A stretch of 64,000 bases of DNA from Castanea sativa (taxonomy: Eukaryota > Streptophyta > Magnoliopsida > Fagales > Fagaceae), in NCBI RefSeq assembly GCF_040712315.1, contig NC_134013.1:90712001-90776000 (forward strand). The letters run 5' to 3'. Under the pieces are notes generated by a model, which saw nothing but the letters and a program-made list of their open reading frames with translations, was not told the DNA's origin and made no database searches. Position 1 is the stretch's first letter. Each line of letters opens with the position of its first letter. Below, one piece after another: positions 33,707 to 45,582 of the stretch. Made by a program: the position numbers and the translations under genes.

Positions 33707-34349
33707 TGTTGGAAAATAGCATGAGGTGAATAAGAAATTGATATTTTCTATATTCACTTGAAGATGTTATTAAAAGTGATAAAAATCCTAAGTCTCACAT
33801 GGGAAATGAAAAAAATAATATATGAGTTTATATGCTCATGAGTTGGACATTGGGTTGGGCTTTTGGCATATGTGGACTGGGCCTACTTGTCCAAATAATA
33901 ATATTTTATTATTTTAATTTTTTGAGTCAGTTAGTCTGTGCACAGCAATTATTACTAAAATAGAGTGACTGTTCAGTAAAGTATAATTTTTCATAGTTCC
34001 TCATTCATAAAAACTATTTTTCAGAAAACTACCAGTAGAATATTTTTGTGCATTTTCATTTTGTGTCAAAGAGAGAGAAATAGATATTGAGTAGTTCATA
34101 GAGCACAACCTTGTGTGCTTCGTATTCGTGCGGTAAATCATTTTATCCTGGGAGACAGACGTCCGTGAGTCTCAAAACATCACAGTGATTGTGTGAGGGG
34201 CGAAATCTACTTTAAGGAGATTGTGTCAAACACAATATTTGTTTATTACTTTTGCCTATCACATTTATTAGTGTTATTAATTATTCTTAAATCTGTGTAT
34301 TGTTCTTTTTACTTTATCACAAAAATAAATTGTTGAAATATATCCAACA
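33707..34349 (+). repeat. Solo LTR
   Basis: A 643-bp segment beginning tgttggaaaatagc and ending atatccaaca, i.e. TGTTGG...CCAACA ends. Flanking pentamers attta and actta match at 4 of 5 positions. The inside has a promoter-like 'catttt' and a TC/GA-rich part as in copia LTRs. No internal domain or second LTR lies next to it. Orientation was taken from the order of promoter-like and AT-rich parts and is uncertain. Confidence 0.65.
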
Positions 34350-34519
34350 ACTTAAGAGTAATTTCCTTGAATAGAGTAGGACAAAGTCGATCAAACAATA
34401 AAGAAACAACAATAAAGATAGAGGGAAAAGGTGCTTACCCAGAAACAATAAACAAGAAGGTGCTTTTAATATAGGTAATATATATAAGAGGAATATTGTC
34501 CTTCTCTCTTCAGTAATTT

Positions 34520-34945
34520 GCTTACTATGGTCGATCCTTCAAGTCTTTATAGAGCGAATGAATCTAAAACACGTATCGGGTCAGAGTATCAAAGACTATG
34601 GTCGATCCTTAAGTCTTTTTATTATTTTTTATTATAAGATCCTTAATTCTTTATAGAGCGAATGAATCTAAACACGTATCAGATCAAAGTATCAATTTTT
34701 GGATGGGTTTTGTTAAATAAGTTTCAATCCAAGGTGGCCCACAAGACTTTAGTGCCTACTTTTGCTGAAGCATTTTTGATTGATAATGTTATGCCTCGTG
34801 TATCGCGTATGCCTATATGGTCAACTTGCATATATGGCTGGACCACAGGATTTTTGATTGATAATGTTATGATTGGTGTCTCATGTATGCCTGTATGCCA
34901 TACATTCAGGCATACATTCTTTGCTTTCTTGATAAGTACTATCTG
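34520..34945. repeat. Short direct repeats, about 100 and 74 bp apart
   Basis: 'tatagagcgaatgaatctaa' occurs near 34550 and 34654, with 'agtatcaa' following each. 'tttttgattgataatgttat' occurs near 34776 and 34850, each followed by 'g' and 'gtatgcct'-type words. No gene recognised; the 94-aa frame here is built from these repeats. Confidence 0.65.
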
Positions 34946-35589
34946 AAGTGATTATCTTTTTGATTGAATTATGAATAGACTGATCAGTTTTTTGGCTCTC
35001 TTCTCTCATTTCCGAGCAATATTCTCTTATCTTTTTTATTTTAATTCTTTAATTGACATTTGACAATTATAAGTAACTTTACTAATTGAATTGATATTAG
35101 AAACTCAAGTCACATGCTTTTAATTAATCAATCATAATTAAAGCAGTGTAATGTGCAACACGTTACACTATTTTAATTATTGTTTACCACTTTACCCGGC
35201 CCCATGTACCCATCCACTCCCACCCTACTCAACAGACAAGTACAAGCCTCATGCCTAATACCCCCAAACACAAGAGCCAACTGCCATTAAGAAAATTTTA
35301 CAATCACAATACACATTACACTAAAAGACAATTAATGTCTCACTAACACCAACACCAACACCAACACCAACACACACAAACACCAATGGATAAGATAAAG
35401 CCAAATTCAAAAAGTCAAAAAACAAGCAAAATATTAATAAAGTTAAACGATTCGGCCAACCAATCACAGACTCATAGTTCAAAAGAGAGAGAGTTAGACT
35501 CTTAAAAAAATAAAGAGAGAGAGAGAGAGAGAGAGACTCATTCATTTCATGTTCATTTCAATGATTTAGAGAGAGAGAGAGAGAGAGAG
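34946..35589. other. Intergenic DNA with simple repeats
   Basis: (aacacc)n at about 35347-35371 and (ga)n at about 35515-35536 and 35570-35590. No gene seen. Confidence 0.5.
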
Positions 35590-36119
35590 ATACCTTGAGG
35601 GAGGGAGCATCGGAGCAGCCGAGTAGGGAGGCTTGAAGGCTGAGGCCGCTGAGGCAATGACAAGCGATCTCCGATGAGGGGCGAGCGACAATGTGCTCTG
35701 GACTGGACTGATCTTCGACGACGTGACCGATCTCTGACGATAAGCGAGCTGAGGCTTTGCTCTGTCTTTAGGTTTACTTTAGGCCTTTAGTGATTTCTGA
35801 TTTAGTGATTTGCTTTGTATTGGGTTTTTTTTTTTTTTTTTTTGAGAATCCGTAGGTTTGCTACCTCTATAATCTGTTGGGCTTGCCTTTGTTACAAAAT
35901 TTTTTTTTTCCAGATTTTAGTTCAAGTTTTTTTTTTTTTTGGCTTGAAAGTAGAACAAATATATTTTTTTTTTTTTTAATTTGAGGGTGTTCATAATTTT
36001 GTGATTGAGGGTGTTCCTAATACATAGCAAATATAATTTTTTTTTAATTATTATATACAATTTTTTTTTCAAGCCAGGGTGTTCCCGGGAACACCTTGAG
36101 CTATACATGGCCGCCACTG
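35590..36119. mobile_element. hAT-like element end, left boundary not found
   Basis: The right edge 'ggccgccactgg' read backwards is ccagtggcggcc, the CAGTGGCGG start common in plant hAT elements. Left of it lie several T-rich runs, duplicated 'ttgagggtgttc' words, and a GC-rich part at 35590-35760 with 'gacgacgtgac' and 'gatctctgacga'. A matching left end was not identified. Confidence 0.35.
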
Positions 36120-36540
36120 GTTATGTATGCATTTCTCTTAGAATTTTTTAGTCTTTCTCATAAAAAAGAGTTATATGAGTGTTGAGTGCAAGAAATTGCT
36201 TAATCTTACTCATCACAAATACGAGCCACAAAACTCACTTGCTTAGTTGTGCATTGAGATGCTCATCTAAGTTACAAAAGATACAAAGTTTAGAAAACTT
36301 TGTTTCAATGGCCATCTAAGGTACACAAGTACTAATGTACACAAAACACACACTATTTTTGTATTTTTCTGATTTTTCAAAAAAAAATTATTTTTATGAA
36401 AAACAAAATAAAGCAAAAACTGAAAAACAAACAAACAAAAACATGTAAAACAAAGCATAACATAAAACTAGACTGACTCAAGAAACAAGAAAGCAAAAAA
36501 CACAAGTAATGCATAAACAAAAAGAGGGAGAGAGAGAAAA

Positions 36541-38364
36541 AGTGACTAAATCACTTTGAGTCTTTTTCCTTCCACACCTTAGAAGAACATTTCCGTTTGA
36601 CGAACCCTTGATCTGATGGTGAGGGGGAAGAATTGAAACTGTTCAAGTTCGAAAAGAACGTGAGGGCCTTAAGAAGATCTCCAAGATGAGCTAAAGAGGA
36701 TGGAAATAGATTTTGATTTCCAGACAAGATCATATTGTTGCTTTGTTGAGTGGCTAATTACTTGTAGCAATATGGACGAGTATGCCCCGAAGCTCTACAG
36801 TGATGACAAAGATGCTACTTATTCTGTTGAGATTTTTGCTTATTACCCTTAGTCTCTTTCTTATCAAGCTTAAGGGGTGCACTTAAAATAGTTTTGCCAT
36901 TGTTTATGTTCTCACTAGCTATATCAGTTTTACTTTAATTGTTCTTAGAATTAACATTATTAGCAGGTGAAACAAACACAATAGTACTAGAAGAAGCAAT
37001 ATTAGGAGAAGAGAAATCATACCCCAAACCGGTTTTATTAGAAGCAGATTTTTGAAAACTAAGCATCTCATCAAGCTTTGCTCTGGAAGTCCTCTCTAAT
37101 TAAGCTCCGACTTGAAACAGTTTCGCTTCAAGCTTCTTGGTCTTTTTAGCCAAGAAATTGTTCTCAAAATGCAGTGCTCCAATGGTCTAATTAGCTTCGT
37201 CAAACTTTGTGGAGAGCTCTTCTCGATCAAGTTCCATTGCTCAGCTTCTTGGTGGCTAGCCTATACAGTTTCTCATGTTTTTCGGAGACCTTATACAACT
37301 TTACATAGGTTATATGGATGTCATCCTGTTCATCGATTTTCTCAAACTTAGACTCCAACAAGTCCTCTTCTTCATCTACCTCTTCAACAATCCCCTTAGT
37401 AGGATTTACTGTGGCAGTGAAGGCATTCAAGATTCCTTCGTCATCCTTGTTATCTAAATCATCCTCAAGCTCAGTGTCACTCAAGGTAGCAGTAAGGGCC
37501 TTACTTTTCCCAATGGTCTTGAGATAAGTTAGACATTCTTGTTTCATATGTCTAAAACCTTGACATCCGAAGCATTTTGGTCTGGAAGGAACAGTGTACT
37601 GATCGCCTTCCTTAACATCCTTCTTTCCTTTGTCTTGGTTCTTGAATTGTGAAGAACTGGATTGCTTACACTCTTTATCGAATCCTTTTGCATTGTCATT
37701 CTTCATAAATTTCTTGAATTGCCTAGTGATGTAGGATTTCATCTTGGAATCTTCATCATCAGAGGAACCCAATTCATAGGTTTGCAAGTTTCCAATCAGC
37801 TCTACCAAAGGAATTTGGTCAATGTCCTTTGATTCCTCAATGGCGGTGATCTTGGCATGGAATCTCTCCGGTAGAAATCTGAGTACTTTTTTTACAATTT
37901 TGGGTTCGGGAATGATTTCTCTAAGATTAAAGGCAGAATTGACTTTGTCCTTTTAACTTGGCATAGAACTCATCAAACGACTCATCCTCTTCCATCTTAA
38001 TTTCTTCAAAACTCGTGATAAGCTTTTGAAGATTTGAATCCTTGACAGCCTTAGTCTTTTTATAGGTTGTTCGGAGGATAGTCCGTGTTTCCTTAGCAGT
38101 TTTAGTTGAGGATATCTTCTTGAACTCCTCATTAGTGACAGCACTGAATAAAACATTCAATGCTCTACTGTTGAAGTTTGCCGCTTTGATCTTGGCATCA
38201 TCCGAATCAGCCGATGCTTCCTTTGGCTTAGTCCAGCCAATCTCCACAGCTTGCCACACCTTTTCATCTAAAGACTGCAAGAAAACTCTCATGCGTATTT
38301 TCCAGTATGCATAGTTAGTGTCATTGAATAAAGAAAGGATAATTAAAGATTGTCCTCTATCCAT
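36541..38364 (-). pseudogene. Copia gag remnant with two zinc-knuckle motifs
   Basis: Minus-strand frame 37927-38364 starts MDRGQSLIILSLFNDTNY and continues as a UBN2-type gag domain (YWKIRMRVFLQ, KETRTILRTTYK, FDEFYAKLKG). A following frame, 37227-37808, has the zinc knuckle CFGCQGFRHMKQEC (CX2CX4HX4C). Further on, near 36770-36830, a second knuckle reads CHHCRASGHTRPYC in another frame. Frame breaks separate the parts, and integrase and reverse transcriptase are not present, so this is a truncated 5' end of an element whose LTR is at 38449-39408. Confidence 0.9.
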
Positions 38365-38411
38365 GACAAAAAGGGGTTAATGGATTACACAATAAAGATT
38401 AACCCTAATTA

Positions 38412-38448
38412 AAGTGTGCCTGCTCTAATACCCTTGATACGCCAAAAA
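38412..38448 (-). other. Primer-binding-site region of the copia remnant
   Basis: Between LTR and gag the minus strand reads tatcaagggtattagagcag, close to the initiator-Met tRNA complement tggtatcagagc used by plant copia elements, with a few mismatches. Confidence 0.6.
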
Positions 38449-39408
38449 TGTATTGAATATTTGGTAAAATAATCAATTAATTAGCCAAGTTAATTAATTA
38501 GATTCAATTTCATGCAATAAGCGTGGTAGCACGAACAAATCACCAACTAAATTAAATGCAACGGAAAATAAATTTAACACAGGTGATTTGTTTACGAATG
38601 GGAAAAACCACCGAGACAAAATCCTACCGGGTGAATTTAAGGTCACCATTCTCGATAATTCACTATTATCGAAACAAACAGTTACAAGTAAAAGGAATCT
38701 CAGTATCTAATACCAACCTATAGTTGAACTTTTACCCCAATATCCAATTGGACTTGTGAGATAGTGACAATCTCTCATTTCAATGCACGGCTCCCAGTAC
38801 GTAACTAACTAATCGATGCACAGATCTAAGTACATGACTAACACACCAACTTGAGAAAGATGTTGGCTGCAAAGTTCTTCAGTTCATCTAGATGATGAAG
38901 GTCAAGAAGCTCATTGGTTACAAAATCCTTAACGCAAAGATGCAGTAACTTCTACAAAGAATATGATGAACTAGGGAAATTTTGTCTCTAGTCACAATAT
39001 GAGTGCAACAATAATTGCAACAAACTTTGCATCACTTGAGACAACCCTTAAAATAATCCTTATATATGTCTAGGGTTGTGAGAAGAGAAACCCTACACAA
39101 ATAACTTGGATATGTGTGAAAAACAGATCTAGAAATCTGAATTTTGTAAGTCTCGATAGATACAGTTTCTGTTGAGAGTTGTCGAGAATTAGTCACTGAA
39201 CCTCGATAGATATTATTTGTTGAGCTATTTGTCGAGTTTTAATGAATAACACTTTTTCACTTATTTTTTGGACAAATTTGCATGGCTTCAATACTAGAAT
39301 TGAACTCTTGTTCCTTGAAGTACTAAACCCATCCTAGATCTACCCAATTACAAGTAAAGTGCGTTTTGTTAAAAGATTAACCAATTTATAACAACATATG
39401 TTCTAACA
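38449..39408 (-). repeat. 5' LTR of the gag-only copia remnant
   Basis: 960 bp. On the minus strand it starts TGTTAGAACATATG and ends ATTCAATACA, with TG...CA ends. No second LTR was found within the window. Confidence 0.7.
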
Positions 39409-39424
39409 AGCTCCACGTATGTCC

Positions 39425-39920
39425 TAACAACAACAGTTCCTATTTTCACACAAACATTTCCTCCCAAAGCATTACTGAAGTGAACTGAAGTGGACTAAGT
39501 GGACTAAACTAAACCAAATGCCCAAACTGGACTAAAGTGGACCGAACTGGACTTAATGCACCAAACTGAACTGAACTAGGCTATAGTGGACTGAGATCGA
39601 CAGCATTAAAAGAGTGGACCGAATTGGATAGAAATATACCAAAGTAGACCGAATAAGACTGAAATTGACAAACATGGACCAAATGCACTGAAATGGTTCA
39701 ATATGAGCATAGCAATACTAAGTGCTACACTTTAAAAAAGAAAAAATATATTATATACATAAATTCTCAAAAAAATATATTAGATAGATAGATAGATAGA
39801 TTGATGATAAAAAGTTAAAAATTCTATGTGTTAGACCTCCCTTATTAAAGGGGACTATGGATCCACACGAAAGGAGGAGAATTAAAATTATGGCTCAAAT
39901 AAGTAAATTAATCATTTAAA
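39425..39920 (+). repeat. Source block with minisatellite, copied at 15606-16165
   Basis: Shares 'cctcccaaagcattactgaa', the degenerate 'ggactaaa' unit array (about 39476-39690), (gata)n at about 39783-39800 and 'ccttattaaaggggactatg' with the copy. In this locus it lies 2.6 kb upstream of the SPF30 start codon. Confidence 0.82.
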
Positions 39921-40259
39921 AAAAATAGTTAAAGTTTTTGGAACCATTGGCAATATATGATAAGGTTGGCTAGCCTGCCAGTACAACTTGAGCTAAATCT
40001 TTTAGTTATTTGTAAGTCACGTGTTTCTTGTCAATATTTGTCTCTTTAAATTTCTCATGGCTATTTGTTGATAGGTTCAACTGTTCAAGATTATATATTA
40101 TTGGGAAGATAACACATGGGAGAGTCTCTCTAAAAAAAAAAAACACATGGGAGAGTCCAATTAAGTTCTCAATATAACATATAAAGATTAATATTATATA
40201 TAAAAATACCACTTTATCCAAAATTTTATGTTTATTAAATTGTTCTCAATAGTCAATAA
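39921..40259. other. Intergenic DNA, nothing recognised
   Basis: AT-rich, with a short duplicated 'aacacatgggagagtc' near 40110-40157. Confidence 0.45.
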
Positions 40260-40730
40260 TATTAACTTTATGAAGCCTCACAAATCAATGAAGAAAAGTT
40301 GATCATGTTGGAGGGAGAACCATGCCTAACTTGTCCAACTTCTATTGGAAGTGTGGATGGCAGTCCAACCATGCCTTAAGCCTCAGCAATATCTGATATT
40401 GCTAAAAGACGCACTAGGATTCCAGTGGTAATGACACAAATCTACCCTTCACTTTCTGGGGAGAAGCCTTGTCTACAAGTACAACCACATTAATATGGGG
40501 ATAGAGTCAGAACCAACATAAAGAAGCTTACACCTTTCGAATTCACAAACCCAATCTGTTAAATTTGAGAGTTTGGGGTTGTAAAGCTCATCAATGAATA
40601 CAGGAAAAACATTTAGAGATAAATTTATAGGGAAGACTAGGGAATGTAAGTTTATTGGATACGTGAAAAATGGAAGTTGTTACAGGTTTTATCACCCAAA
40701 AAGAGTATTGATAGAAAATACAATCTAATA
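40260..40730 (+). pseudogene. Copia pol relic (integrase C-terminal region)
   Basis: The frame around 40645-40705 reads KFIGYVKNGSCYRFYHPK, the typical FLGY...GYRFYHP sequence after the copia integrase core. The upstream part, near 40575, still shows LRVWGC-like sequence with stops between. No LTRs can be linked to it. Confidence 0.75.
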
Positions 40731-41469
40731 AAAGAAATTAGAAAGTTGTTTTTCATAGTAACAATCTAATGCACAATAAAAAGAAAAAGTATGCTTCGTA
40801 CGGTATAAAATCCCACAACACTCAAATAATATATACTAGTCTCTGAGCACTCAGAGGCTTTTTTATTTTTTGAGTAAATTTTAATAATTTACATCTATTA
40901 TAATTTGGGATTACTTTTGAATCACAAAAAAAAAAAAACCTAGGGTGTGATGAAAATCTAATAAGTATTTTGTAGTACTTTATAAAAATCTGATGGTACA
41001 TAATAGAATATTATACGGATTTGCAACAATTTGAAAAAAAAGAAGAAGTAATAGATGGACTTTAAATATTCTATGAATAAATAGCAAACACTAATTTTTT
41101 TTTATAGATTAAGATAAACATGAAAGTTCGTTTGTTTTTTTTTTATTTTGTGCATAGGAAAGACATCCATTAACTATTTAAAATTTAAAATACTCAACTT
41201 CTAATCCTTATATTTTCTTTTATTTTTTTAATAAAATAAAACTTTTAAAATTGTTTAGAAATCTCTCTTACTCGGTTACTCCTTAACTAAATTTTAAAAT
41301 TTTAGATAATTAAAAACTTAAAAATTCCTTACACCTACACGTTTAAGGCTTGATAAAAATTGGTTAGAATAATCAATCATCACTTTTCTTTACACCTTTT
41401 TTATTTTATGAGAAATTCTATTCAGAAAATGTGGGGAAGGTAAATACGTGGGGAGTATACGTGAATAGA
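40731..41469. other. AT-rich intergenic DNA, nothing recognised
   Basis: Only poly-A and poly-T runs and short frames. Confidence 0.45.
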
Positions 41470-41800
41470 ACTGTAGAAGTAGGAATTTATATTAACGTAG
41501 AAGTATGAATGAAGAGTTTTTTTAGCTATTGAGTAGAAGTAGGAATTTATATCAATGTAGAAGTAGGAATTTATTAGAAGTAGGAAGACATTTCAACTTA
41601 GAAGTAGGAATTTATTATTTTTGTCAATTTGTTATTTTAACCCCATTTTAAAGTTTGAGGTAGGGGTTGACAGCAAAAAAAAGCAATAACTAACTTTCTT
41701 TTGTTAATTTACTATTTTAACCCCGTTTTGAAGTTGTTGGTTAATTAATTTAGGAATATTTTTGGCAGTAAAAAAAACAATAACTAACTTTCTAAATCCT
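41470..41800. repeat. Interspersed 'gtagaagtaggaatttat' unit and a second duplicated unit
   Basis: The word agaagtaggaattta occurs five times or so between 41470 and 41615 at unequal distances. Then 'tttgttattttaaccccatt' and 'tttactattttaaccccgtt' with following 'aacaataactaactttct' occur twice (about 41620-41700 and 41705-41800). Confidence 0.7.
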
Positions 41801-42139
41801 CTTAATATATACAGATACAAATATTCTCTTATTCCTTTCTATTTTCTCAATAACAAAACAAAACCGTATTCAAAACACCAATGAGAAAATTTAAACAAAC
41901 ATAAAAATCAAGATGAAACACACTTCATTTGACATTTTTGAGAACCAGAGGGTGTGACTGTGACGTAGATGGGGCATATAAGTTTATAAGACACCCAATA
42001 GAAAAAAAAAAAAAAACACATGTTAATATATTACCAATAGTTTTATACTAGTTCGGTGGCATAATTTGATGTCCTTTATCAAGAGAATCAAGATTCAAAT
42101 CTCTTCTCTTCCAATGTTGTAGCTATCGAATTGTATATA

Positions 42140-42310
42140 TAAAAAAATTATTACAACATTTGGATGGGCTGGGCTAGTCGGGTTGCCTGACACCCACCCG
42201 AATAATCGATTTTTCTCAAGACATGCTTTTCGACCCGGCCACTTGTTCGAACCCATTCGCAAGCCTTCGGGTCGGTCGGGTGGGTTGGGTTTCCCAGGCT
42301 AATGGATATC
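42140..42310. repeat. GC-rich 'gggtcgggtgggttggg' type repeat
   Basis: A stretch with repeated cgggt words in both orientations (for example 'gcctgacacccacccg' and 'ggtcggtcgggtgggttggg'), as in degenerate MITEs common in plant promoters. It ends about 250 bp upstream of the SPF30 ATG. Confidence 0.45.
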
Positions 42311-42557
42311 CCTAAATGGTCCATAGGCTGAGCCCAAGTCCGGCCCAGTTGTTGCGCCTAAACTCTAAAAGTCCAAACTCCCAAAAGACCCAAACAGAGC
42401 AGAACATATCGTTCTTCTTCGAAATTCTCTGTTCTCTAAACTCTGCGTTTCTCTGTACAAATCTTCTCTCTCTCTCTCTCTCTCTCTCACTGTTCGAAAA
42501 ACTCTTTGAATTTTGAAATAAAATTAATAAAAATTTTGAAAATTTGAAAAGAAAAAA

Positions 42558-44008
42558 ATGCAAGGAGAAGAGGTAAGTATAGAAGAGCTAGCCTCAAATC
42601 TTGCCACCTACAAAGATCAGCTTCATCAGGTAATTTTTATTTTATTTATTTATTTTTCACTATTAAGTTCGTTTCATGCTTTAGGGTTTATCAATTTTTA
42701 GTCGAATTAGGGTTTTCGTTTTGTTTTTTTATATATTATTTTGCAATTAATTTTTTGGGGATGGTGAAGTAAAAACCCTAGTTTCTGAATTGGGGTTTTT
42801 CTTATACTTTGTTTGGTAGCTGAGAAACTGGAAGAATAACTAAAACAATTGAAATTTGATGTTATATATACTGTGGTTGATAAAAATACAAACTGAGTCT
42901 AGTGAAAATTTAAAACAATTATGACAGTTGGATTTGTATGAATTTTGAATTTTTGTAAAATTTAAGGAAGTATATATACATACACATATATGCTTGTATT
43001 TTGTTATATAGCAAGAAAAAAAAAATGAGTGAAATGTTTGACGAAGTGATTGATGGTTAATTTGATGTTGGAGTGACTCTAACTGTGTTTTGTTAGTTAT
43101 GGTATTTGAAGTTCAATGTGACTGTGTATAACTCAACTGTTTCGTGTGTGTGTGTGCGCGCGCGCGTGTGCGTGTGTGTTTGAAATGGAACAATTAACCT
43201 TGTCACTGCTGCAAAATCATCTGCCTTTGATTTGGAAGACAAAGTTGCTTTTGGGGAAAGTTTGCTTGCGTGTCGTGAGTTGTGACATCTTGACTAGCTG
43301 TCCTTTTTATTGGTAAGTTTCATGCATGCCCAGTTGGTCTTGAACTTGGAACCCTGTCCTGCATCCTATTCTTTATGGAGGGAATAAGTGGCATTTGAGT
43401 TAAAGCTTATTGACAAATAGTTTTTACGAGTTCCTTTGTATCCTAGACTTATCTTTTGATGCATTATAGTGATATAAATTATGCAATAAATGATTTTCCT
43501 TTGTATATGTCCCGTGTACTAGGGTTGCTAATTGGGGGTTGCACCCCCTTTTGCATTTTCTTAATTAGATTGTTTACATATTAAAAACTAAGTAGTAAAA
43601 AGATGAATGTTGAAGAACCTGTAGAATTAAAAAAAAAAAAAAAGGATATTTACCAGGCAGCAATTTATGGTTGCAGAAAATGATGTTGGCCAATATAAGC
43701 AATCATCTGGGGACTTTTAGAGAGTGATGGAGTTGTAGGAGAGTATTAGGATATTCTCTCTCCATTTGTTCTTAATATAGAGACAGACCATTATACGGTG
43801 AAGATTTACATTTTATAAATTTTAAGATGAGCTCGTCTAATTTCACGGTAATTGGCAGAGCCTTCTGGTCTCTCCTCTCATCTTCATAGACAGTAGATGT
43901 TAAGGGAAACTTAATGATAGTAGCCCAACAACATTCTTTACATCGTTGGTTTCTATTCTGGATACAATTCCACCTTCTTTCTATTTTTCAATCCCTTCCC
44001 TGTCTGCG

Positions 44009-44039
<31 letters not shown>

Positions 44040-45526
44040 TTTGGAGTAACAATTTTACAGTTAACATGATGGGTTAGGCAGCAGAGGGGAAAATTGACTC
44101 CTCCCCCCTCCTCACTTCTTTTCTGTTATTAACATTTCCTTCCCAAACACTACTTGTTTAAATAAATCTGCACAGGTGAAGTGTTATGGAGTTGAGTACA
44201 TTTGAATTCTCTTCAAGATGCCAATGGAATGGCAACTAAAGTCCGTTGCCTCCAATATTTCTGTTCCTTGAATTAATTTGTTAAATCTTAAATCTTCTTG
44301 TACTCCATTCTTGAGTATAATTGGTCCTTCCTTATTCCTTTTTTAATAATATTTTCTTTCTTACCTGTCAAAAAAAAAAATGGTCCTCCCTTGGCTTTCC
44401 TTAATTAATTATTGGTTATCAGGAGAGGGAAAAAAGGATACTTATGTTAACAGAAATATTCAAAGGTGTAATAACAAAATTTAATATGAGAATAAGTTGT
44501 TTCCTATTCTTCTTTTCTCTCTTCCCTAAAGCCCACTTACCCAGTTTGTAAGCTTCTTTTTCATATAATCTAAACATATGCTGTGGGTTGAGGGCTGAAT
44601 TTTTCTATACATTGTTGCCCATAGCCCGTATGTTATTTTTGCGTAATGACTTTCTGTCTTCTGTGGAACAGGTCAGAGAGCTTTTGGTTGATGATCCTGG
44701 AAACTCTGAATATGTAGACATGGAAAGGGAGCTTAAAGAGGTGTTTCTTTGCTTATGATTGTTCTCTTTCAATTTTTTCATTTTCTATCCCTTATAAATT
44801 TTTATTGGAAATACACATATGATTCTTATAATCTTATCCTTGGTGTGTCCCTTTTTGAATGATTGTCTTGAGAAACAGAGTCAGCCCCTTGTAAATTACT
44901 TCTAGTCACATAACCAATTCCATATAATTTTAATTGGATATCTAGTTTCTATGCAACTTTCTTTCTTTTATCTCTCCCTTCTCTCTTTTGAAGGAATCAA
45001 AATGTTGCTCAAACAAGCAACATCAGTTAACTTCTAATGGCACCTATGGAGGTTTTTTTTTCGTTTCTTGACTAAAAAGGTGAGGATGGTTATTATGTTA
45101 AATAAAGTTCGTACACTCCAGAAATGGGAACTCTATGGAGAATCAGAAAGTTATTTGGATCTATATGTGAAAATTGAGAACTTCATCAAGATGCACATCA
45201 CTTCTATCTTGGTTCTTGTGCAGGTGTGCTATGTGTTGTGATGGCCAGTCTGCTCTCTCTCTATCACCTCATTTCAGATGTTCACACTGAGATTATAAGT
45301 TCGAATGACGTTGATTTGTCCTTATGGTGTTACTGATAATATGGATATGCATTTTTTGTTGTTTAAATTTTGAGTAAGGGCTAAAGTTGTGTGGATGCAG
45401 GTGATTGCTTTGACGGAAGAACTTCTTGCAACTGCAAAGCAAAATGATATTTCAGGATCAGATATTGGGACTAGTGGTAGGGCATCTCCAAGTTTGCCTC
45501 ATTCCAAAATGGTAATTCCACATCCT

Positions 45527-45582
<56 letters not shown>

